Positions 34,917 through 44,086 of a stretch of DNA of 61,288 bases are shown here, piece by piece (position 1 is the first letter of the stretch; each line of letters opens with the position of its first letter). Origin of the DNA: CAZWHE01 sp964633825 (lineage in GTDB: Bacteria; Planctomycetota; B15-G4; CAYZWU01). The notes below the pieces were generated by a model. The model was not told the origin of the DNA. It ran no database searches and saw only the letters and a program-made list of their open reading frames with translations. A program made the position numbers and the translations under genes. The DNA is taken from assembly GCA_964633825.1 (NCBI GenBank), contig CAZWHE010000003.1, forward strand, positions 1 to 61,288. The letters run 5' to 3'.

Positions 34917-35896
34917 GAGGAATAGCCTTTCGGACGTTTTTCGAGCCAATCGTAGGCTGTTTTGACGATCCCGTCGAGATCGGGGGACCGGCAGGTCCAT
35001 CCGAGCTCTTGACCGGCTTTCGCGGCATCAGCGACGAGAACTCCCGGATCGCCGGGGCGGGGAGGCGCGACCTCGACCGTGAAGTCCCGCCCCGAGACGC
35101 GGCGCACAGTCTCGACGACCTCTCTGACAGAAAAGCCTTCTCCGTTGCCGAGGTTGAGAGAAATGCTCTCCCCTCCCTCCATGAGCCGTTCCAGCGCGAG
35201 AACATGGGCTTCGGCGAGATCATCCACATGGATGTAGTCCCTGATGCACGTTCCGTCGGGAGTGTCGTACGAATTCCCATAGATGGAGAAGCTTTTTCGC
35301 CGTCCCAGTGCGGCCGCGCAGGCGAGGGGGATGATGTGCGTCTCGGGATCGTGCCACTCGCCGAGCACGCCTTCCCCGTCGGCGCCCGCCGCGTTGAAAT
35401 AACGGAGCGCCGTGTAGCGCGTGCCGTATGCCCTCTCGAAGTCGGCCAGCATCTGTTCCATGATCAGCTTGGTGCGGCCGTAAGGATTGATGGGGTCCTT
35501 GGGCAGGTCCTCGGTGATGGGAACACGCGACGGGATTCCGTAGACAGCGGCCGACGAGGAAAAGATGATCTTGTCCACCCGCGCGCGCTGCATGGCGTCG
35601 AGAACGCAGAGCGTGCCGGCCACGTTGTTGCCGTAATACTTGAGCGGTTTTTCCACCGACTCTCCCACGTAGCAGTGGGCGGCGAAGTGAATCACGGCCT
35701 TCACGTCCCGTTCTTTCATGGTTCGCGCCAGCAGATCCGTATCGCCGATATCGCCTTTGACGAAGGGGATTCCTGAAACCGCTTCGGCGTGTCCCTGGCT
35801 CAGGTCGTCGTAAACGAGAACGCTCCGGCCGTGCCGGAGAAGTCTTTTCACCGTGTGGCTGCCGATATACCCGGCCCCGCCGAGAACGAGAATCAT
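34913..35896 (-). CDS. galE: UDP-glucose 4-epimerase
   Basis: A 327-residue short-chain dehydrogenase-type epimerase that interconverts UDP-glucose and UDP-galactose (or the GlcNAc forms) for envelope glycans. It has the NAD motif GGAGYIGSHT at the N-terminus, the FSSSAAVYG strand, the catalytic YGRTK (Tyr-x3-Lys), and the segments ALRYFNAAGAD and DYIHVDDLAEAHVLAL. AAGGAGG precedes the ATG closely. It is first of a five-gene leftward operon. Confidence 0.94.
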   Translation of the reverse strand: MILVLGGAGYIGSHTVKRLLRHGRSVLVYDDLSQGHAEAVSGIPFVKGDIGDTDLLARTMKERDVKAVIHFAAHCYVGESVEKPLKYYGNNVAGTLCVLDAMQRARVDKIIFSSSAAVYGIPSRVPITEDLPKDPINPYGRTKLIMEQMLADFERAYGTRYTALRYFNAAGADGEGVLGEWHDPETHIIPLACAAALGRRKSFSIYGNSYDTPDGTCIRDYIHVDDLAEAHVLALERLMEGGESISLNLGNGEGFSVREVVETVRRVSGRDFTVEVAPPRPGDPGVLVADAAKAGQELGWTCRSPDLDGIVKTAYDWLEKRPKGYSS

Positions 35897-36038
35897 GCGC
35901 CCTCCTTTGTGGTCCGTTTCGAAAACAGGGGACTCAAAAGCAATTCGGGATTATGCTACCATTCGAAAGTGCTCTGTCTACAATTGTCTCTCTTCAGCAA
36001 CTCATGGAACCCTTTAACAGACGCCGAGGTTGCATAAC

Positions 36039-36923
36039 ATGGCCGAAACAACGCTGTTCGAAACCCGCCTCGAAAACCTGGAGCTCCTCTCACGCGGCAA
36101 GGTGCGCGACATCTTCGCGGCCGGCGACGATCTTCTCATGGTGGCCACCGACAGGATCTCGGCATTCGACTCGGTGCTGCCCACGCCGATTCCGGGAAAG
36201 GGCCGGGTGCTCACCGCGCTCTCCCTGTTCTGGTTCCGCTTCCTGGAAAAGGTGGTGCCCAATCATCTCATCACCGACGACATGGGCCGGGTGGAGGGCC
36301 TCCTGCCTGAAGAAGCCGAGCTCCTCCAGGGACGCTCCCTCTTGATCAAGAAAGCCGATCCCCTGCCCGTTGAATTCATCATCCGCAGATTCCTGGCCGG
36401 TTCGGGGTGGGCCGAATACAAAAATGAGGGCACAGTCTGCGGCATCAGGCTTCCCCAAGGGCTCGTGGAATCGGACCGGCTGGAAAAACCGATCCTCACA
36501 CCGTCCACAAAAGCCGAGCAGGGCATACACGACGAGAACATTTCGCTCGAGAGGTTCAGAGAGATCATCGGCGAAAACCTGGCGAAGAAGATCGAGGCCA
36601 TGGCTCTCGAGATCTTCTCCAGGGCGAGCGCCCACGCCGAATCGAAGAGCTTCATTCTCTGCGACACCAAGTTCGAGTTCGGAATCTACGGGAACGAGCC
36701 CATCCTCATCGACGAAGTGCTGACCCCCGACTCGTCGCGGTTCTGGCCGCTCGACGGATACGAACCGGGCCGGCACCAGGAGGCGTTCGACAAACAGTAT
36801 GTGAGGGATTACCTGATTCAAACGGGCTGGGACCGGAAGCCGCCGGCCCCGCCCCTTCCCGAGGACGTGGCGGCCAAAACGACCGAGAAGTACCAAGCCG
36901 CCTTGGAAAAACTGACCGAATAA
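36039..36923 (+). CDS. purC: Phosphoribosylaminoimidazole-succinocarboxamide synthase
   Basis: This 294-residue SAICAR synthetase performs the ATP-dependent addition of aspartate to CAIR in purine synthesis. Recognisable segments are LLSRGKVRDIFAAGDDLLMVATDRISAFDSVLP, ILTPSTKAEQGIHDENIS, FILCDTKFEFG and the DEVLTPDSSRFWP signature. The ATG at 36039 has GAGG 9 nt upstream. It is followed at once by purE, the preceding pathway step, so the two form an operon. Confidence 0.96.
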   Translation: MAETTLFETRLENLELLSRGKVRDIFAAGDDLLMVATDRISAFDSVLPTPIPGKGRVLTALSLFWFRFLEKVVPNHLITDDMGRVEGLLPEEAELLQGRSLLIKKADPLPVEFIIRRFLAGSGWAEYKNEGTVCGIRLPQGLVESDRLEKPILTPSTKAEQGIHDENISLERFREIIGENLAKKIEAMALEIFSRASAHAESKSFILCDTKFEFGIYGNEPILIDEVLTPDSSRFWPLDGYEPGRHQEAFDKQYVRDYLIQTGWDRKPPAPPLPEDVAAKTTEKYQAALEKLTE

Positions 36924-36936
36924 GAGGTTGAGCGCC

Positions 36937-37428
36937 ATGAAGCACCGTATCGCCGTGATCATGGGATCGGATTCCGATCTTCCCCACCTGGAGAGCTGTA
37001 TCGCCACCCTGAAAGAGTTCGGCCAGGAACCCCTTGTCCGCATCCTGTCGGCTCACAGAACGCCCGATGATCTGGCGCGCTTCGTCGAGGAGTCGGAAAA
37101 GGACGGGGTCCCGGTCTTCATCGCCGCGGCGGGAGGCGCCGCCCACCTCGCCGGCGCCGTTGCGGCGCGGACCACGCTCCCCGTCATCGGAGTTCCCATT
37201 CCGGCCGGTCCGCTCTCGGGAATGGATTCCCTTCTCGCCACGGTGCAGATGCCGTCGGGAATACCCGTGGCTTCAATGGCCGTGGGCCTGGGAGGAGGAA
37301 CGAACGCGGCCCTCTTCGCGCTCCAGATCCTGGGGATCAAAGACAAAGAGATCGGTGATCGGCTGAAAAAACACCGCATGTCCAAAGCGGATGCCGTCCG
37401 GAAAAAGAATTCCAAGCTGAAGACCTGA
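36937..37428 (+). CDS. purE: N5-carboxyaminoimidazole ribonucleotide mutase
   Basis: A 163-residue PurE, converting N5-CAIR (class I) to CAIR, the substrate of PurC. The motifs IMGSDSDLPHLE, ILSAHRTPD, FIAAAGGAAHLAG and the late MPSGIPVASMAVG are standard. AGAGG precedes the ATG. The gene starts 13 nt after purC. PurK is not in the window. Confidence 0.95.
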   Translation: MKHRIAVIMGSDSDLPHLESCIATLKEFGQEPLVRILSAHRTPDDLARFVEESEKDGVPVFIAAAGGAAHLAGAVAARTTLPVIGVPIPAGPLSGMDSLLATVQMPSGIPVASMAVGLGGGTNAALFALQILGIKDKEIGDRLKKHRMSKADAVRKKNSKLKT

Positions 37429-37505
37429 GTTTTTTTAAATTTTATGAGCCCCTAAAGAAGACACTCCCTTTTTACCGATAAAAATCAACATATATGAGGT
37501 GAGAG

Positions 37506-38564
37506 ATGGTGGTACCCACAATCGAATGGAAAGGGGAAATTCCGGGTGAAATCGCCCTCATCGACCAGACTCTGCTTCCGGGAAAATACGAGGTGATCAG
37601 AGTCAAAACGATCGAGGATCTGAGAGACGACATCAGAAGGCTTGCCGTCAGGGGAGCGCCCGCCATCGGGCTGGCGGCCTGCTTCGGCACGGTGCTCGGC
37701 GTCCAGGGTTTCGAAGGCTCCCGAGCCGCATTCGATGCGGAGTTGAAGAGGGTCACCGATTTCCTGGCCACATCGCGCCCCACGGCGGTCAACCTCTTCT
37801 GGGGGGTCGAGAGAATGCGCAGGGCGGCCGAAGGGAATCCCGATCTCGACACGCCCGCCATCAAGAAGAGGCTCCTCGAAGAAGCCCGGGCCGCTCTTCA
37901 GGAAGACAAAGACGCCTGCCGCAGAATGGGCGAGCTCGGCCAGACCCTGATCGGGGACGGCGACAGCTCGCTCACCCACTGCAACGCGGGCGGGCTGGCC
38001 ACGGCCGATTACGGCACGGCTCTCTCCGTCTTCTTCGCTGCCCACGAAAAAGGAAAGAAGGTCACCGTCTATGCCGATGAAACGCGCCCTTTGCTGCAGG
38101 GCGCCCGGCTCACGTCGTGGGAGCTCGAAACGGCCGGAATCGACGTGGTCCTCATCTGCGACAACATGGCGGGGCAGGTGATGAAGGAAGGCCGAATCGA
38201 CTCGGTCTTCGTCGGATCGGACAGAATCGCCGCGAACGGGGACGCGGCCAACAAGATCGGAACCTACTCCGTTTCCGTTCTGGCCCGGGCTCACAACGTT
38301 CCCTTTTATGTGGTGGCGCCCCTCTCGACATTCGACCTGACATTGGCCGAGGGATCGGCGATCCCCATCGAGGAGAGAGACGGCAGGGAGATTAGGGAAT
38401 TCCGGGGCGCCCGGGCCGCTCCCGACGGTGTGAAAACTTACAACCCGGCTTTCGATGTCACGCCGGCGGAAAACATCGCCGCCATCATCACCGAGGCCGG
38501 CATCGTGGAGAATCCGACAACAGATAAGATCAAGGCCCTGTTCGAACAACAGAAGGGAGATTGA
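37506..38564 (+). CDS. mtnA: S-methyl-5-thioribose-1-phosphate isomerase
   Basis: A 352-residue enzyme of the methionine salvage pathway that turns methylthioribose-1-phosphate into the ribulose form. It is an eIF2B-like protein with the signatures LAVRGAPAIGLAACFG, LTHCNAGGLATADYGTALS, VYADETRPLLQGARLTSWEL, the GSDRIAANGDAANKIGTYS region, and AENIAAIITEAGIV. GAGG sits 6 nt before the ATG. Other salvage genes are absent here, so it may stand alone or use an alternative route. Confidence 0.95.
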   Translation: MVVPTIEWKGEIPGEIALIDQTLLPGKYEVIRVKTIEDLRDDIRRLAVRGAPAIGLAACFGTVLGVQGFEGSRAAFDAELKRVTDFLATSRPTAVNLFWGVERMRRAAEGNPDLDTPAIKKRLLEEARAALQEDKDACRRMGELGQTLIGDGDSSLTHCNAGGLATADYGTALSVFFAAHEKGKKVTVYADETRPLLQGARLTSWELETAGIDVVLICDNMAGQVMKEGRIDSVFVGSDRIAANGDAANKIGTYSVSVLARAHNVPFYVVAPLSTFDLTLAEGSAIPIEERDGREIREFRGARAAPDGVKTYNPAFDVTPAENIAAIITEAGIVENPTTDKIKALFEQQKGD

Positions 38565-38581
38565 TTTTCACATAGCTCGGT

Positions 38582-38643
38582 AGAGCACATTGCTCGACAG
38601 AGCACATTGCTCGACAGAGCACATTGCTCGACAGAGCACATTG
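38582..38643. repeat. 17-bp tandem repeat, 3.7 copies, intergenic
   Basis: The unit AGAGCACATTGCTCGAC is repeated at 38582, 38599, 38616 and (partial) 38633, just after mtnA. Each unit contains GAGCA and TGCTC, so a transcript could fold into alternative short hairpins. The period is not a multiple of three, unlike the in-gene repeats of this window. Confidence 0.92.
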
Positions 38644-38677
38644 CCCGGAGGGGAGCCCGAAAGGGGGGAAGGGAGCA

Positions 38678-38902
38678 ATGAAGGCAAAAACACAAAAACC
38701 AAAAGCCGCCGGGCGGCAGAAACCGCTCGATCCCGACGAAGTGGAAAGGGCTGTTGCCGAAGCTGAAAAAGTCAACCAGGAAGTCCTCGAATTCCTTCAA
38801 GCCGTTGACAGGTACAAGAGAAGAAAGAACAAAACCTTCCCCTCGTGGAGCGAGATCCTGGAAATCATCAAATCACTGGGGTACCGGAAAGTCGAGGAAT
38901 GA
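38678..38902 (+). CDS. Small basic protein of unknown function
   Basis: About 74 residues with a Lys-rich N-terminus, a helical middle (VERAVAEAEKVNQEVLEFLQAVDRYKRR) and a tail FPSWSEILEIIKSLGYRKVEE. GGGAG lies close to the ATG. I do not know the family. The well-formed amphipathic helices and the SD support it being real. It lies right after the 17-bp repeat array. Confidence 0.55.
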   Translation: MKAKTQKPKAAGRQKPLDPDEVERAVAEAEKVNQEVLEFLQAVDRYKRRKNKTFPSWSEILEIIKSLGYRKVEE

Positions 38903-38985
38903 TCCCGTAACCTCCGCCTCCTTCGTTCGATCCCACTCATATCACAAAACGGATTTATTCACAACACCGCTTGGAGGAGAACGGT

Positions 38986-39402
38986 ATGCCTTCCCCATCG
39001 ACATGGCCGGCGATTCTGATTCTGCTTGTTCTGTCCGGGACTTCGGAAACATCCTATCGGCGCATCACGACCAAGGATAAGATCAAAAAGTTCTACGCAG
39101 AGGGCGGAAAAAATCATCTCGGGAAAAGAGTCCATATCCACATCGAATCTTCGGTTTTGAAAAAGAAGGCTAAGAGAACGCGTATTCCGGGCGGCAGGAT
39201 CGTGCTGATCTTCGAAAATAGATCGGTTCCGATCATGATCAATCCGCGGAACCTCTATTACAAAACACTGAAAAGAAAGAAGAAGGTCACCGGTCTCCTC
39301 TGTATCAAAGCGGCCGTGATCCGGCCCGACTGGGACCTGAAGGGACGCTGCTTTCTCTATGTCCACAAGATCAAGAACCACGGAGGGAAACTGGTGAAAT
39401 AG
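38986..39402 (+). CDS. Small secreted protein of unknown function
   Basis: About 138 residues. A signal peptide (PSTWPAILILLVLSGTSETS) is followed by a basic, beta-rich domain: KRVHIHIESSVLKKK, GGRIVLIFENRSVP, KGRCFLYVHKIKN. The order suggests a small OB-like or beta-sandwich fold. No family recognised. GGAGGAG lies before the ATG. Confidence 0.6.
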   Translation: MPSPSTWPAILILLVLSGTSETSYRRITTKDKIKKFYAEGGKNHLGKRVHIHIESSVLKKKAKRTRIPGGRIVLIFENRSVPIMINPRNLYYKTLKRKKKVTGLLCIKAAVIRPDWDLKGRCFLYVHKIKNHGGKLVK

Positions 39403-39428
39403 GGAGACGCAATACGTGTTGTCCCCTC

Positions 39429-40397
39429 TTAAAACCGGGGGCTGACCCTCCGGGATGAGTACTCGTCGCAGTTGGCGCAGAGCTCGGGCAGGCTCATGCG
39501 GGCATGCTTCTGCCGGAACCCGCGCATTTCCGGGCCATTGAAAAGATCGCGAGGCGCTCTTTCATTCACGTTTCCGATCACGCCCGCCCCCCGGTGATCG
39601 GCGCAGCAGACCGTCACGTCGCCGTTGGCCAGGACAACGAGCCCCCCTCTCCACGGTTCACGGCAGGGCCGGGTGCGCGGCGCTGAAACGAAACGGGGAA
39701 CGAACTGGATCCGGTCGGCCATGCCTTCAAAGATCGTGCCGAACTCGTCCATGTACGGCTCTGTCTCCTTATCCACGACCATGGAGACATCGAGAGCGCA
39801 TTCCCGTCCCGACCTGTCGCGCACCTCCTTGAAAAGACGGACCTTGTCGATGACACGGTCCGCCCCCACCCCCCGGATCGCTTCGAATGAACGTCTGTTC
39901 CCGTCGAAAGAGAATGTGAGGCGCTCGAGTCCGGAACGGATGAGGTCTTGGGCCGTCTTTTCATCGAGGAGGATGCCGTTCGTGGTCACCATGGCCCGGA
40001 TTCCTTTTCGGGCTGCGTACTCGACGGCGGGAACCAGAATCGGGCTGAGTAGAGGCTCCCCCCACTGGAAAGGAAGCACGATCCTGAGGCCGGGGGTTGC
40101 ATCGATGATTCTTTTGAAGGTTTCGAAATCCATGTCGCAGTCGGGGCGGGCGCCTTCGAGCCCGCGGGGGCAGATCGAGCAATGGATGTTGCAGCGATTG
40201 GTCAGCTCGATGTTGAGGGCTGTTAAAAAACAAGCGCGGGATATGCCGAGCCTGAAGGTAAGCTCGTTGAACAGCGCCGGGGGAAGATCGCCCAGGGTCG
40301 GATACTTGATCTGAATGATTCCGGCCTGGTCCGGCCGGCCGAGGTAGTGCCCGGCCGTCCAACGGCTGAACCAGCGCATCAGTCTCTTTCCGGCCAT
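39429..40397 (-). CDS. Radical SAM protein with SPASM domain
   Basis: A 322-residue radical SAM enzyme. The 4Fe-4S motif is Cys69-x3-Cys73-x2-Cys76 in NRCNIHCSICPRG, followed by QWGEPLL, the GGEP-like SAM segment. The C-terminal SPASM region has Cys in TRPCREPW, GDVTVCCADHRG and LCANCDE, for one or two auxiliary clusters. SPASM enzymes modify peptides or sugars and the target here is unknown. The gene is divergent from the glycosyltransferase operon, whose second and third genes are also radical SAM/SPASM. GAGG precedes the ATG. Confidence 0.88.
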   Translation of the reverse strand: MAGKRLMRWFSRWTAGHYLGRPDQAGIIQIKYPTLGDLPPALFNELTFRLGISRACFLTALNIELTNRCNIHCSICPRGLEGARPDCDMDFETFKRIIDATPGLRIVLPFQWGEPLLSPILVPAVEYAARKGIRAMVTTNGILLDEKTAQDLIRSGLERLTFSFDGNRRSFEAIRGVGADRVIDKVRLFKEVRDRSGRECALDVSMVVDKETEPYMDEFGTIFEGMADRIQFVPRFVSAPRTRPCREPWRGGLVVLANGDVTVCCADHRGAGVIGNVNERAPRDLFNGPEMRGFRQKHARMSLPELCANCDEYSSRRVSPRF

Positions 40398-40629
40398 TTA
40401 TTGCCTCTCTCTCGAACCGATTAACCGGGTTAAACCTTCTCCCATCATATATCATTCGCTCCGGCCTGTCATAACCACTTGAATTCAGGGCGGAATCCTG
40501 TGAAATCATGAAGAGGCCGGGCCGCCGGCCGGAGCCGGGCTGTTTTCGAGACTATCGACTTCTGTTTCAACAAGTTACGCGCTCGCTTCCGAGAACTAAA
40601 GAATAGTAACCGGATAATTCGGAGTTCCC

Positions 40630-41832
40630 TTGAAAGAACGGTCTCTCAACATTCTCAAGCTCCTCGACAAATACATCGGCATTCCGGCCGTCCTGGCCCT
40701 TGCCGCCGTGAACCGGATCGTCTCGACCCTCATTCCTTCTCGTCCCGTGGAAGTCAAAACAATCGTCATGGCCAAGCTCTGGGGCGTGGGCAACCTCGTC
40801 ATGATCATGCCCCTGATCCAGGCGGTGCGAAAACGCTTTCCCCGCGCCGGTATCTATTTCCTCACGCTCGAATGCAATGCCGATCTCCTCCTCAACCTCC
40901 CCGAAATCGACGGGATCGTCACCCTCAGGACGAGAAGCGCGGCCGCCACGGTCCGGTCCATTGCCGAGATCCCATACAGGCTGGCAAAGCTGAAACCCGA
41001 CCTCTTTCTCGACTTCGAACAGTTCCTGCGCATCACGCCGATCTGGGGATTCTTGTCGGGCGCTTCTCAGCGCGTGGGTCTCAGCACTCCGGGTCAGGCC
41101 AGAGATTTTCTCTACAACACCAGGGTTCCCTACCTGCTCAACCGCCACATGACTCTCACTTTCGGCGACGTGGTGCGCTCGGCCGGCGCGGACACGACGG
41201 GATTTCCTTCGCTCCAGGTCCCCCGGCTCCCGGAAGCCGCGGCCCGCGTCGAAGAATTCCTCTCCACAGATGTTCCGGGCGATTCCGCTCTCGTGGCAAT
41301 CCACCCCGGTTCGGGCGATAATTTCCCGGCGCGCCGCTGGCCGGTGGACGAGTTCGCGCGCGCGGCCGTGAAAATTCACCGAGAAACGGGAGCCCGCATC
41401 GTGCTGACGGGCACGAAACCGGAAAGATTCCTTGCCGAACGCTTCGGGACCGTCTGCCCGGTCCCGTTCACGAACACCATGGGAAGATTCGATCTCGCCG
41501 AGCTCATCGAGCTCCTTGCCAGAGCCGACCTTCTCATCAGCAACGACACGGCTCCCGTCCACATCGCCTCGGCGCTCGGCACGCCCCTTGTTGCGCTCTA
41601 CGGTCCGAACACGCCCGATCTTTACGGACCCCTTCACCGGAATGCCCGGGCCTTCTATCTCCGGTTTCCGTGCTCGCCGTGCATCACCAACTTCAACGCC
41701 AAGACGAGCAACTGCAGGGTTCCGTCGTGCATTCTGGGAATCGATGCTGAAAAAGTGGCCCGGGCGGGCCTGGACCTCCTTTCCCGGACCGGACGGACCA
41801 AGAGGGAGAGAGAAAAGGCGGTGCTGCTGTGA
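40630..41832 (+). CDS. Glycosyltransferase family 9 (heptosyltransferase-like)
   Basis: A 400-residue GT-B enzyme of the ADP-heptose:LPS heptosyltransferase family. It has the early KLWGVGNLVMIMPLIQAVRK segment, AIHPGSGDNFPARRWPVDEFA, and the late donor-binding LLISNDTAPVHIASALGTPLVALYGPN. An added C-terminal Cys-rich segment (PCSPCITNFNAKTSNCRVPSC) is common in this family. The start is TTG at 40630 with GGAG 5 nt upstream. It begins a six-gene, fully overlapping operon. Confidence 0.88.
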   Translation: MKERSLNILKLLDKYIGIPAVLALAAVNRIVSTLIPSRPVEVKTIVMAKLWGVGNLVMIMPLIQAVRKRFPRAGIYFLTLECNADLLLNLPEIDGIVTLRTRSAAATVRSIAEIPYRLAKLKPDLFLDFEQFLRITPIWGFLSGASQRVGLSTPGQARDFLYNTRVPYLLNRHMTLTFGDVVRSAGADTTGFPSLQVPRLPEAAARVEEFLSTDVPGDSALVAIHPGSGDNFPARRWPVDEFARAAVKIHRETGARIVLTGTKPERFLAERFGTVCPVPFTNTMGRFDLAELIELLARADLLISNDTAPVHIASALGTPLVALYGPNTPDLYGPLHRNARAFYLRFPCSPCITNFNAKTSNCRVPSCILGIDAEKVARAGLDLLSRTGRTKREREKAVLL

Positions 41833-42923
41833 GGTTGTCGGGATCGGCGCTGTTCAGGGACGCGGCCCTTCTCAACATGGGGCGAAAAACTCCCTTTCGC
41901 ATCACCCTGATGATATCCGAGCAATGCCCGCTCCGATGCACCACCTGCCGGATCTGGGAGATCGCCGAGCCCAGAACCCCTTCCCTCGAAGACCTGGAAA
42001 GATTTCTGGGCCGAAACCCCGGTTTCTCGTGGATCAATCTCACGGGCGGCGAGATCTTCATGCGCAGCGACATGGCCGATCTTTTCCGTGTCATCTCGCG
42101 GACGCAGCGCCGGCTCGAATTCCTCAATTTCCCGACCTCGGGCCAGGGCGGGAAGCGCATTGCCGCCGACGTGGAGGCCGGGCTCGGCTCCGGTCTGAAG
42201 CGGATGATGATCACCGTCAGCTTCGATGGAGGAAGAGAGTCCCACGACAGGCTGAGGGGATCAAAGGGCTCGTTCGACAGGGCGGCCGAGACCTTCAAAG
42301 ACCTCAAAAGAATGTCTCTCTCTTCGAAGGGGCGCCTCGGCGTCATCCCCGGCCTCACTCTCTCGGCCGAGCTGATCGAAAAGACGCGAACCCCCCTCGA
42401 AGACGCGGCCCTCGACCTCGGGCTCGACGGTATTCACGAGATCCACGTCAACGTGGCGCATCGATCAAGCCACTATTACAGGAACTCATCCCTCGGAGCG
42501 CCGGCGAAGTCTGTTCCCGGCGAATTATTCGGCCGGGCCCGGACAAGCCGCCGCAATTTCTCTTTCATCGACCTGATGGAGAAAGTTTACCTCGGCTGCG
42601 CCGCAGAATACCTGGCCACCCATCGATCGCCGCTCCCCTGCAAGGCGCTTTCCGCCTCCGTCTTCGTGGATGCCGGGCTCGACGTCTACCCCTGCACGGT
42701 CTTCAACCGGCGCCTGGGCAACCTGAGGGACGCCTCTTTCGATCTGAGCCGTCTGCGGGCCGGTCCGGAATGGAAGGCGGCCCTCAAAGAGATCGTATCG
42801 AACAGCTGCCCCGGATGCTGGACCCCCTGCGAGGCTTACCAAACCATTCTCGGCAACCTCTTCAAGCCGTCTCTCTTCAAGATCATGAGAAGGGCTTTCG
42901 TAAAAAAGGAAGCCTCCCAATGA
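41829..42923 (+). CDS. Radical SAM/SPASM protein (first of pair)
   Basis: A 364-residue enzyme. The cluster motif Cys33-x3-Cys37-x2-Cys40 (CPLRCTTC) is followed by the GGE segment INLTGGEIFMRSD and ITVSFDGGRESHDRLRG. The SPASM part holds PLPCKAL, DVYPCTVFN and CPGCWTPC. The substrate is unknown; surface polysaccharide or peptide modification is possible. The GTG start overlaps the glycosyltransferase stop by 4 nt, and its own stop overlaps the next start. Confidence 0.87.
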   Translation: MRLSGSALFRDAALLNMGRKTPFRITLMISEQCPLRCTTCRIWEIAEPRTPSLEDLERFLGRNPGFSWINLTGGEIFMRSDMADLFRVISRTQRRLEFLNFPTSGQGGKRIAADVEAGLGSGLKRMMITVSFDGGRESHDRLRGSKGSFDRAAETFKDLKRMSLSSKGRLGVIPGLTLSAELIEKTRTPLEDAALDLGLDGIHEIHVNVAHRSSHYYRNSSLGAPAKSVPGELFGRARTSRRNFSFIDLMEKVYLGCAAEYLATHRSPLPCKALSASVFVDAGLDVYPCTVFNRRLGNLRDASFDLSRLRAGPEWKAALKEIVSNSCPGCWTPCEAYQTILGNLFKPSLFKIMRRAFVKKEASQ

Positions 42924-44086
42924 GACGGTCATATTCGAAAACACTGGGACGCCTCATCTCTCCGCGGCCGCGTTTCGGCCGGCTCGCATCTCTGGGGCTG
43001 AAGGGGTTGATGGCCCATGTGAGGCCGGGCCTCATGAATCCGATCGCTTCGCCCATTCTGGCCACGCTGCCCGTGACCTACAGATGCAACCTGAACTGCC
43101 CTTTTTGCAATACGCGCGCTCCGTCAAGCGAACCATCTCCTATATCTCGAGAACCGGTTGACCGGCTGAAGAAGATCGTCGACGAAGCGGCCGACATGGG
43201 CGTGATCGCAATCGGGTTCACCGGAGGAGAGCCCCTCCTCATCGACGGCCTGGAAGACGTGATTCGTCATGCCGCAGACCGCGGTCTCGTCACCCACCTG
43301 AACACCAACGCCACGCTTCTCGCCGGCCGCAGCCGGTCTGCCGGCCGAAGCCGGTCTGCCGGCCGAAGCCGGGCCGCCGGCCGAAGCCGGGCCCATTCCC
43401 TGCTGGAAGCCGGCCTCGCGTCGATCAACGTCTCTCTCGACGGCGCCGAGCGCGCCGCACACGACGACGTCCGCGGAAGGGGCTCCTTCGATCGAGCCCT
43501 TGCCGGGATCGGCGCTCTTCTCGAAGCCGGAAAGAGAAGGGGCGCCCGGACTTCCCTCCGCCTCGTCATGACCCTGGGCGACCACAACGCATCCCAGGCG
43601 GTTCCCCTCCTTGATCTCGCAGGCCGGCTCGGCGTCGACGGATGTTCATACATCCCCCTTCACGACAAATTGGCCCGCGGCAGGCCCGTCCGGGCGCCAC
43701 TCGCAGCCGGAGCGGCGAAGGCTCTTCTCGATCGGGCTTCATCTCCCCTTATGGACAACTCCCCGGCCTATCTCCTCGGAATGCACGCCTTCTTCGAGGG
43801 CCTGTCAATGCCGGGACGGTGCTCGGCAATTCACACTTCAATTCTGGCGGGACCGGATGACATGGTTTATCCTTGTGTCCCGGCGGCCCTGAGAAACGCC
43901 GTTCCCGGAAGTAATCTGGAGAACGACACCATGGACAGCCCAAAGAGCGCTCCCCGGCGTAATGGAAAAAACCTGGCAGCTCTTTTCAAATCGGGCGCCC
44001 CGGGAAAAATTCTGGATCGGGAGCTCTGTTCGACCTGCTGGTGGAACTGTCACCGGGAACTCGATATCGCCCTGGGAATCCTATGA
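42920..44086 (+). CDS. Radical SAM/SPASM protein with in-frame tandem repeat (second of pair)
   Basis: A 388-residue enzyme. Cys56-x3-Cys60-x2-Cys63 (CNLNCPFC) binds the catalytic cluster, and FTGGEPLLIDG matches the SAM-binding GGEP strand. The auxiliary-cluster region shows GRCSAIHTS, VYPCVPAA and CSTCWWNCHREL. A tandem repeat AGRSRS/AGRSRA (four units, about residues 135-158) replaces a short loop before the helix HSLLEAGLASINVSLDG. The ATG at 42920 overlaps the previous stop by 4 nt, and the frame open upstream of it is not coding. Confidence 0.87.
   Translation: MRRSYSKTLGRLISPRPRFGRLASLGLKGLMAHVRPGLMNPIASPILATLPVTYRCNLNCPFCNTRAPSSEPSPISREPVDRLKKIVDEAADMGVIAIGFTGGEPLLIDGLEDVIRHAADRGLVTHLNTNATLLAGRSRSAGRSRSAGRSRAAGRSRAHSLLEAGLASINVSLDGAERAAHDDVRGRGSFDRALAGIGALLEAGKRRGARTSLRLVMTLGDHNASQAVPLLDLAGRLGVDGCSYIPLHDKLARGRPVRAPLAAGAAKALLDRASSPLMDNSPAYLLGMHAFFEGLSMPGRCSAIHTSILAGPDDMVYPCVPAALRNAVPGSNLENDTMDSPKSAPRRNGKNLAALFKSGAPGKILDRELCSTCWWNCHRELDIALGIL
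43322..43393. repeat. 4 x 18-bp tandem repeat inside radical SAM gene
   Basis: Four units of GCCGGCCGAAGCCGGTCT (unit 1 and units 3-4 slightly changed) encode Ala-Gly-Arg-Ser-Arg-Ser/Ala four times. The insert is basic and in frame, and falls in the loop after the LNTNATLL strand, where other radical SAM proteins have a short turn. Confidence 0.92.

Noticed and set aside
38582..38643. CRISPR array
   Set aside because: Units are contiguous 17-mers without spacers; it is a simple tandem repeat.
41432..42919. Upstream part of the long frame leading into the second radical SAM gene
   Set aside because: It overlaps the GT9 and first radical SAM genes in another frame; the real start is the ATG at 42920.
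43322..43393. CRISPR-like or REP repeats in the radical SAM gene
   Set aside because: Units are contiguous, in frame and lack spacers.
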